Shown piece after piece: positions 54,389 to 59,153 of a DNA stretch of 59,153 bases. A model generated the notes under the pieces. That model had not been told where the DNA came from and searched no databases. It saw nothing but the letters and a program-made list of their open reading frames with translations. A program made the position numbers and the translations under genes. The DNA comes from Burkholderiales bacterium (lineage in GTDB: Bacteria; Pseudomonadota; Gammaproteobacteria; Burkholderiales; Burkholderiaceae_C), in the NCBI GenBank assembly GCA_016192425.1, contig JACPUE010000034.1, forward strand, positions 1 to 59,153, read 5' to 3'. Each line of letters opens with the position of its first letter. Positions within the stretch are counted from its first letter, which is position 1.

Positions 54389-55675
54389 TCAGTCTATGCG
54401 CTGCACGGCGGCCCTGAGTTCCTGGCGAAAATCGGGGTGTGCAATGTCTGCCAGCGCAGCAGCCCGCTGGCGCATCGATTTGCCGCGCAGGTGGGCCACG
54501 CCGTATTCGGTGACCACATAGCCGACGTCGTTCTTGCCGATGCTGACGTGGGTGCCCTGGGTCAGCATGGGAACAATCCGCGAGATGCTTCCATCCCGCG
54601 CGGTAGACGGCAGGATGATGATGTTCTTGCCGCCACGCGAGCGGTTGGCCGCGCGTGCAAAGTCCAGTTGTCCGCCCGTGCCTGAATAGGGCAGGCTGCC
54701 GTGGCTTTCCGAGCCGCACTGTCCCAGCAGATCCACCTGCATGCTGGCGTTGATGGCCACCAGGTTATCGTTCTGCCCGGCAATGCAGGGGTCATTGGTG
54801 AAATCGACCGGGTGCATTTCAAACAGCGGGTTGCGGTCCAGGTAGCGGTACAGCGCCCTGGAGCCCAGGGCAAAGGAGCCCACCATCTTGCCGGGCATGA
54901 AGTTCTTGCGGCGATTGGTGACTGCGCCGCATTCGATCAGCCGCAGCAGGCTGTCACCCACCATCTCGGTGTGGATGCCCAGGTCTTGCTTGCCCGCCAG
55001 ATGCCGCGCCACGGCCGAGGGCGTACTGCCGTAGCCGATCTGCAGGGTGGCGCCATCGGGCACCAGCCCGGCCACGTGCTGGCCGATCAGGTCGCAAACG
55101 GCGTCCTGGGGCGGCTCCGGCATCTCCAGCAGCGGGGTATCGTCCTCTACCAGGGCGGTGACCTGGGAGAGGTGCACATGGCAGTTGCCCAGGGCATAGG
55201 GCACATGCGGGTTGACCTCCAGAACGATCTTGCGCGCCGCCCGCAGCGCAGCGTGCGTGTAGTCGATCGTCAGGCCGATGGAGAAGTAGCCGCGCTCGTC
55301 CATGGGTGATGCCAGGCAGAACACGGTGTCGACATGGATCAGGTCGTCCCCGATCAGGCGCGGCAGCTCGGAAAACGAGGACGGGATGTAGTCGATCCAC
55401 CCCGCCTGCCCGCCCGCGCGGGTGGTTCCGCTGAAGAACAGCGAGACATGGCGCACATGGTGCAGCGTCTCGGGATCGAAGTAGTCGAAGCGGCGCAGCG
55501 GGAGCAGCTGCAGCACCGTCACATCTCGAAACGATCTGCGCCGATCGGCCAGCGCCTTCAGCAACCGGGGCGGCTCGCCAACGCCAGTCGGCACGATTAT
55601 TGCATCACCGTCGCAGACAAGCCCAATGGCTTCCTCCGCAGGCGTTCGCTTGTGTTGGTACTGGGCAGAATTCAT
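54389..55675 (-). CDS. acetyl-CoA hydrolase/CoA-transferase family protein
   Basis: 428 residues. Moves CoA between carboxylic acids or hydrolyses acyl-CoA (the 4-hydroxybutyrate/propionate CoA-transferase group). Seen: DGDAIIVPTGVGEPPRLLKA at the N-terminus, LQIGYGSTPSAVARHLAGKQ, the segment DLGIHTEMVGDSLLRLIE with the conserved Glu, and SGTGGQLDFARAANRSRGGK in the CoA-binding loop. Substrate pair not determined. Divergent from the GGDEF-EAL gene. Confidence 0.88.
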   Translation of the reverse strand: MNSAQYQHKRTPAEEAIGLVCDGDAIIVPTGVGEPPRLLKALADRRRSFRDVTVLQLLPLRRFDYFDPETLHHVRHVSLFFSGTTRAGGQAGWIDYIPSSFSELPRLIGDDLIHVDTVFCLASPMDERGYFSIGLTIDYTHAALRAARKIVLEVNPHVPYALGNCHVHLSQVTALVEDDTPLLEMPEPPQDAVCDLIGQHVAGLVPDGATLQIGYGSTPSAVARHLAGKQDLGIHTEMVGDSLLRLIECGAVTNRRKNFMPGKMVGSFALGSRALYRYLDRNPLFEMHPVDFTNDPCIAGQNDNLVAINASMQVDLLGQCGSESHGSLPYSGTGGQLDFARAANRSRGGKNIIILPSTARDGSISRIVPMLTQGTHVSIGKNDVGYVVTEYGVAHLRGKSMRQRAAALADIAHPDFRQELRAAVQRID

Positions 55676-55739
55676 GGCCGCCTACATCAAGTTACCGGTT
55701 TTACTTGATTTTGCAGACAAATACGATTTGACTACGGTC

Positions 55740-57635
55740 ATGGTAGTGAATAGTTCCTATCTTCGCTCACCCAGCCGACGCCGTCGATGGCTGGCGGGGC
55801 TTGCGCTGGCGGCTGCGGTGCTTGTGCTGGCGGGGTTTGTGCTGTCCCAGGGCGCAGCATACTTCGCTGCAGCGGCCGTGGCGGCGGCGGCGGTGCCCCT
55901 GGCCATGGTGGAGCTGCGCCACCTGTATGGCACCTTCCGCGCGCACGACCTGGCCATGCGCGAAGCCCATGACGGCCTCTGGTTCTGGTACCCGATTACC
56001 AAGGAGCTCAATGTCGGCCAGCGCCTGCTGACCCTTCTGGGCTACAGCGACAATGTGGTTCCCGACACCCACGCCTGGCTTGCCCTGGTACACCCGGACG
56101 ACCGCGAACGCTACAACCGTACCGTTGCGCAACACCTCAAGGGCGAGACACCGCACTTTTATTGCGAATACCGGGTGCGCGCCTCCACCGGGGACTACCG
56201 CTGGCTGGCCTCGCGCGGCCTGGCGCTGCGCCGCCGCAATGGCATGGCCTACCTCATGGCAGGCTCGGCGTCGGACATCACCGAGCGCAAGGCCAATGAG
56301 GAACATGCGCACTACCTTGCGCACCATGACCAGCTCACCGGGCTGGCCAACCGGCTGCTGCTGGCCGACTGCCTGCCCCGCGCCATGGCCCAGTCCAAGC
56401 GCAATGGGCAGGCAGTGGTCGTCTTGTTTCTCGACATCGATCGCTTCAAGGACATCAACGACTCGCTCGGGCACGCCGTTGGCGACCTGCTGCTGATGGC
56501 GCTGGCCCAGCGCCTCAAGGAGAGCGTGCGCGAATCGGACATCGTTGTGCGCCAGGGCGGGGACGAATTCATCATCGTCGTGCCGGGCATCAGCGATTCC
56601 TTGCAGGCCCATGCCATTGGCAACAAGATCCTGGAAACCGTGGCGGCCCCGGTCAACACCAACGGGCACGAGCTCTGCGTCACTGCCAGCATTGGCGCAA
56701 CCTTCTACCCCGACGACGGCCTGACGCCGGAAATCCTGCTGCGCAACGCAGACACCGCGCTGTACCAGGCCAAAGGTGTGGGCGGCAACAGCGTCCGGTT
56801 CTTCACGTTCAGGATGAACGAGATCATCCAGCGCCGGGTGGCCATCGAATCGGGCTTGCGCCATGCCATTGCAAAGCAACAGCTGATGCTCTTTTTGCAA
56901 CCGCAAATGGACATTGCCAGCCAGCGCCTGGTCGGCTGCGAGGCCTTGCTGCGCTGGCGCAACGACGAGGGGCAGTTTGTGGCGCCCGACCAGTTCATTC
57001 CGGTGGCCGAAGAGACCGGCCTCATCCTGCAGATCGGCGACTGGGTGATCGACCGCGCCCTGGCCCAGCTGTGCGAATGGCGCAACGCGGGCCTGCCGCT
57101 CCCGCTGCTGGCCATCAACGTGTCGGCCCGGCAACTGTGGAACCCCGGCCTGGCCCAGCGCCTGCTGCAGAAAATACATGCGGCCCGGCTGGCACCTTCA
57201 CTGCTGGAGGTGGAAATCACCGAGTCGGTGTTCCTGCGCAACGATGGCAACGCGCTGGAGGAGCTGCGCCAACTCGCTGCCGCCGGAGTCAAGCTCGCGC
57301 TGGACGACTTTGGCACCGGCTACTCGTCGCTGTCGTACCTGCAGCAGCTTCCGTTCGACACCCTGAAAATCGACCGCGTGTTCATCCAGGCCATCACCAC
57401 CCCCCACGCAGGCGACGAACCCCTGGTGGCCGCCATCATCGCCATGGCCAATGCCCTGAACATGAAGGTCGTTGCCGAAGGGATCGAAACCCCTGACCAG
57501 CTCCAGGCGCTCTCCCAATTGCACTGCAACACCGGCCAGGGCTACCTGTTCAGCCAGGCCCTGGCCGACAAGGACTTCGCACAGCGCTTTCTGCTGCACA
57601 GCGACGTTCCGCACAGGCTGCACCCCGGCCACTGA
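55740..57635 (+). CDS. membrane-anchored PAS-GGDEF-EAL cyclic di-GMP protein
   Basis: 631 residues from the ATG at 55740. Two membrane helices (LAGLALAAAVLVLAGFVLSQ and AAYFAAAAVAAAAVPLAMVE, residues 18-60), a PAS-3 fold (GLWFWYPITKELNVGQRLLT through LMAGSASDITERK), a diguanylate cyclase domain with intact RQGGDEFIIVV, and a phosphodiesterase domain with CEALLRWRN, INVSARQL, VEITES, LDDFGTGYSSLSYL, TLKIDRVFI and VAEGIET. Both active sites look complete, so synthesis or breakdown of c-di-GMP is possible. An in-frame ATG at 55674 would overlap the divergent gene's start and is less likely. Confidence 0.93.
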   Translation: MVVNSSYLRSPSRRRRWLAGLALAAAVLVLAGFVLSQGAAYFAAAAVAAAAVPLAMVELRHLYGTFRAHDLAMREAHDGLWFWYPITKELNVGQRLLTLLGYSDNVVPDTHAWLALVHPDDRERYNRTVAQHLKGETPHFYCEYRVRASTGDYRWLASRGLALRRRNGMAYLMAGSASDITERKANEEHAHYLAHHDQLTGLANRLLLADCLPRAMAQSKRNGQAVVVLFLDIDRFKDINDSLGHAVGDLLLMALAQRLKESVRESDIVVRQGGDEFIIVVPGISDSLQAHAIGNKILETVAAPVNTNGHELCVTASIGATFYPDDGLTPEILLRNADTALYQAKGVGGNSVRFFTFRMNEIIQRRVAIESGLRHAIAKQQLMLFLQPQMDIASQRLVGCEALLRWRNDEGQFVAPDQFIPVAEETGLILQIGDWVIDRALAQLCEWRNAGLPLPLLAINVSARQLWNPGLAQRLLQKIHAARLAPSLLEVEITESVFLRNDGNALEELRQLAAAGVKLALDDFGTGYSSLSYLQQLPFDTLKIDRVFIQAITTPHAGDEPLVAAIIAMANALNMKVVAEGIETPDQLQALSQLHCNTGQGYLFSQALADKDFAQRFLLHSDVPHRLHPGH

Positions 57636-57664
57636 CTCGAAGCACCAAAAGTCCATACGAAATA

Positions 57665-57714
57665 CGGCCACAGCGCCCATTCAGCAAGCGTAAGTAGCTA
57701 TGAATTCAATAGCA
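57665..57714 (+). repeat. copy of the dispersed ~55-bp repeat
   Basis: cggccacagcgcccattcag, then caagcgtaagtagctatgaa and ttcaatagca. Lies between the convergent GGDEF-EAL and monooxygenase genes. Confidence 0.82.
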
Positions 57715-57725
57715 AATCACAGAGA

Positions 57726-58928
57726 CTACGCCCGGTCGCCCTGGTACAGCCAGGGCAGGTCGAGCAAGCGCTCGCCCAGCAAGCGCAGCGCCAGATCACG
57801 CCCCCAGCGCACCAGCCCCGTGGCGTGAAAGAGGCGCCCGTTGCGCTGCGAGCGCGCCTGCACACGTGCGCCGCGCTGCCAGCGGTTGAGCGCGTAGCGG
57901 CGCAGGCGCAGGGGCACTTCCACGTCGTGCAGTGCCAGGGCGGCCTGCAGTTGGGCGGCGTCTTCCAGCGCCATGCCTGCGCCCTGGGCCAGGTAAGGCG
58001 GCATGGGGTGGGCCGCATCGCCCAGCAAGGCCACCAGGCCGCGGGCCATGGCGTCGGCGCTTTGCATGGGGGCGCGGTCGCACAGCGGCCACAGGCGCCA
58101 GCCCAGGCCTGCAGCGGCCACGCTGTGCACCACCTCCTGCAGGGCCGGGTGGGTGCCGTGCAGGGCGTGGGCCAGGTCGGCGGCATTGGCGGCGTGGTTC
58201 CAATACTCCAGATCCTGCGGCGGGCTGCCGTGGATGATGGCCACCAGGTTCATCCATTCGCCCCCACGCACGGGGTAGTGCACGGCGTGCAGGCGCGGCC
58301 CAAGCCAGGCGGTGACCTGAGCGCGCCACGCGGCGGGCAGCGCCTGCGCGGGCACCAGGGCGCGGTAGGCCAGGTGCCCGGTGGCGCGGGGGCTGCCGTC
58401 GTGCCAGGTGTGGGTGCGGGTGCGGCTCCACAGGCCGTCGGCGCCGACGAGGGCGTCGCCCTCCACCGGCTTGGCCTGGCCCGCGCCATGCTCCGCGCGC
58501 ACCAGCACGGCGCTGCCGCTGTCCTCGTGCTGCGTGATGGCGTGGCCCAGGTTCAGTTGCACAGCCGGGTGGTCTTGCACGGCGTGCAGCAGCAGGCTGT
58601 GCAAATCGGCGCGGTGGATGGTGGCGTAGGGCGCGCCGTAGCGGCGCAAGGCGGCATCGCCCAGCGCCAGCGTGGCGAGCACGCCGCCGTGCAATGCGCT
58701 GCGCACCTGCAGGCACTGCGGAAAGGCCGCCACGGCGCGCAGCGCGGGCTCCAGGCCCCAGGCCTGCAGGCAGCGCACGGCGTTGGGGCCCAGCTGCACA
58801 CCGGCACCCACTTCGGAGAACTGCGCTGCACGCTCGAAGAGCCGCACCTCCCACCCGGCGCGCGTGGCGGCCAGTGCGGCCGCCAGCCCGCCAATGCCGC
58901 CACCGGCGACCAACAGCTGCTTTTCCAT
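57726..58928 (-). CDS. FAD-dependent aromatic monooxygenase (salicylate hydroxylase-like)
   Basis: 400 residues. LLVAGGGIGGLAAALAATRA is the FAD Rossmann motif, EVGAGVQLGPNAVRCLQAWG and RADLHSLLLHAV follow; DALVGADGLWSRTR is the DG motif and ALLGDAAHPMPPYLAQGAGM with ALEDAAQL the GD motif of class A flavoprotein hydroxylases. The typical substrate is a hydroxybenzoate-type ring; the exact one is not readable. No other aromatic-degradation gene is adjacent. Confidence 0.9.
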   Translation of the reverse strand: MEKQLLVAGGGIGGLAAALAATRAGWEVRLFERAAQFSEVGAGVQLGPNAVRCLQAWGLEPALRAVAAFPQCLQVRSALHGGVLATLALGDAALRRYGAPYATIHRADLHSLLLHAVQDHPAVQLNLGHAITQHEDSGSAVLVRAEHGAGQAKPVEGDALVGADGLWSRTRTHTWHDGSPRATGHLAYRALVPAQALPAAWRAQVTAWLGPRLHAVHYPVRGGEWMNLVAIIHGSPPQDLEYWNHAANAADLAHALHGTHPALQEVVHSVAAAGLGWRLWPLCDRAPMQSADAMARGLVALLGDAAHPMPPYLAQGAGMALEDAAQLQAALALHDVEVPLRLRRYALNRWQRGARVQARSQRNGRLFHATGLVRWGRDLALRLLGERLLDLPWLYQGDRA

Positions 58929-58942
58929 GCCCGCTATTGTCG

Positions 58943-59153
58943 TCAGAAGATGGGTTGGAAGTAGCTGGACTTGTCGATGCGGTGCTCGTGCTCGAACACG
59001 TCGGCCGGTACCGGCCGCCCGAACAGATAGCCCTGGAACTGCTCGCAGCCATGCAGCCGCAGAAAGCCCAGCTGCCCCGCCGTCTCCACCCCTTCGGCCA
59101 CCACGTCCAGGTCCAGGCTTTGCGCCAGCGCAAGTATGGTGCGCACGATGGCC
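58943..59153 (-). CDS. EAL-domain protein (5' part outside window)
   Basis: The last 69 residues of a protein running off the right edge. AIVRTILALAQSLDLDVVAE with GVETAGQLGFLRLHGCEQFQ and GYLFGRPVPADVFE is the C-terminal end of an EAL phosphodiesterase domain (the AEGVET and QGY motifs). Whether a GGDEF or sensor domain precedes it cannot be seen. Confidence 0.9.
   Translation of the reverse strand, partial: AIVRTILALAQSLDLDVVAEGVETAGQLGFLRLHGCEQFQGYLFGRPVPADVFEHEHRIDKSSYFQPIF

Overview
The window is a stretch of a high-GC betaproteobacterial chromosome, most likely from the family Comamonadaceae (Acidovorax/Comamonas-like). The evidence is the gene content and order (sdhA-sdhB-sdhE-gltA; hom-thrC beside molybdopterin genes and clpB; rpsF-priB-rpsR-rplI-dnaB divergent from grpE-dnaK-dnaJ; leuC-entericidin-leuD-leuB; a DUF3579 gene near argD-argF) and a dispersed ~55-bp repeat ending in an A/T-rich palindrome of the agctat...atagc type. 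Species cannot be fixed from sequence reading alone.

Layout: 1-4200 TCA-cycle genes ending in a strong terminator. 4290-8250: a small membrane protein, an acyltransferase-3 protein, an ammonium transporter with a clear NtrC site plus sigma-54 promoter, and dusC. 8450-12600: accessory enzymes (methyltransferase, GNAT, aldehyde dehydrogenase). 12677-19660: clpB with a heat-shock promoter and molybdenum-cofactor genes moaE, moaD, moeA, mobB, interrupted by two opposite-strand small genes. 19731-23819: thrC, hom and alaA. 23946-27890: Mth938-like protein, peroxiredoxin, PIN-PhoH ATPase, an AraC-type protein and a VOC protein. 27991-31029: dnaB and the ribosomal operon. 31258-35063: the grpE-dnaK-dnaJ chaperone operon under a sigma-32-type promoter. 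35136-41026: an MBL/beta-CASP hydrolase, a LysR regulator and leucine biosynthesis. 41120-48876: a DUF4143 ATPase, DUF3579, a ZIP metal transporter preceded by a decayed superoxide dismutase gene and a Fur-like box, argD-argF with a duplicated argF 3' end, an HD hydrolase, an exported alpha/beta hydrolase and a Cys-cluster protein. 48952-53060: feoA-feoB with a Cys-rich partner under a Fur-like box, then kynB and a methyltransferase. 53221-54253: lower-GC integron gene cassettes with two attC sites and no integrase in the window. 54261-59153: an MFS remnant, a CoA-transferase/hydrolase, a PAS-GGDEF-EAL protein, an FAD monooxygenase and the end of another EAL protein.

Most of the window is ordinary core chromosome. 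The parts worth a second look are the integrase-less cassette cluster, in which the GNAT cassette's 5' boundary and terminal R'' box match perfectly; the repeat family, one copy of which lies inside the argF coding sequence; the argF 3'-end duplication around a hairpin-rich insert; the superoxide dismutase remnant joined to a ZIP transporter; and regulatory sites readable at amtB, clpB, grpE, feo and zip. No rRNA, tRNA, CRISPR array or complete insertion sequence was seen. No gap longer than 300 bases lacks a gene.
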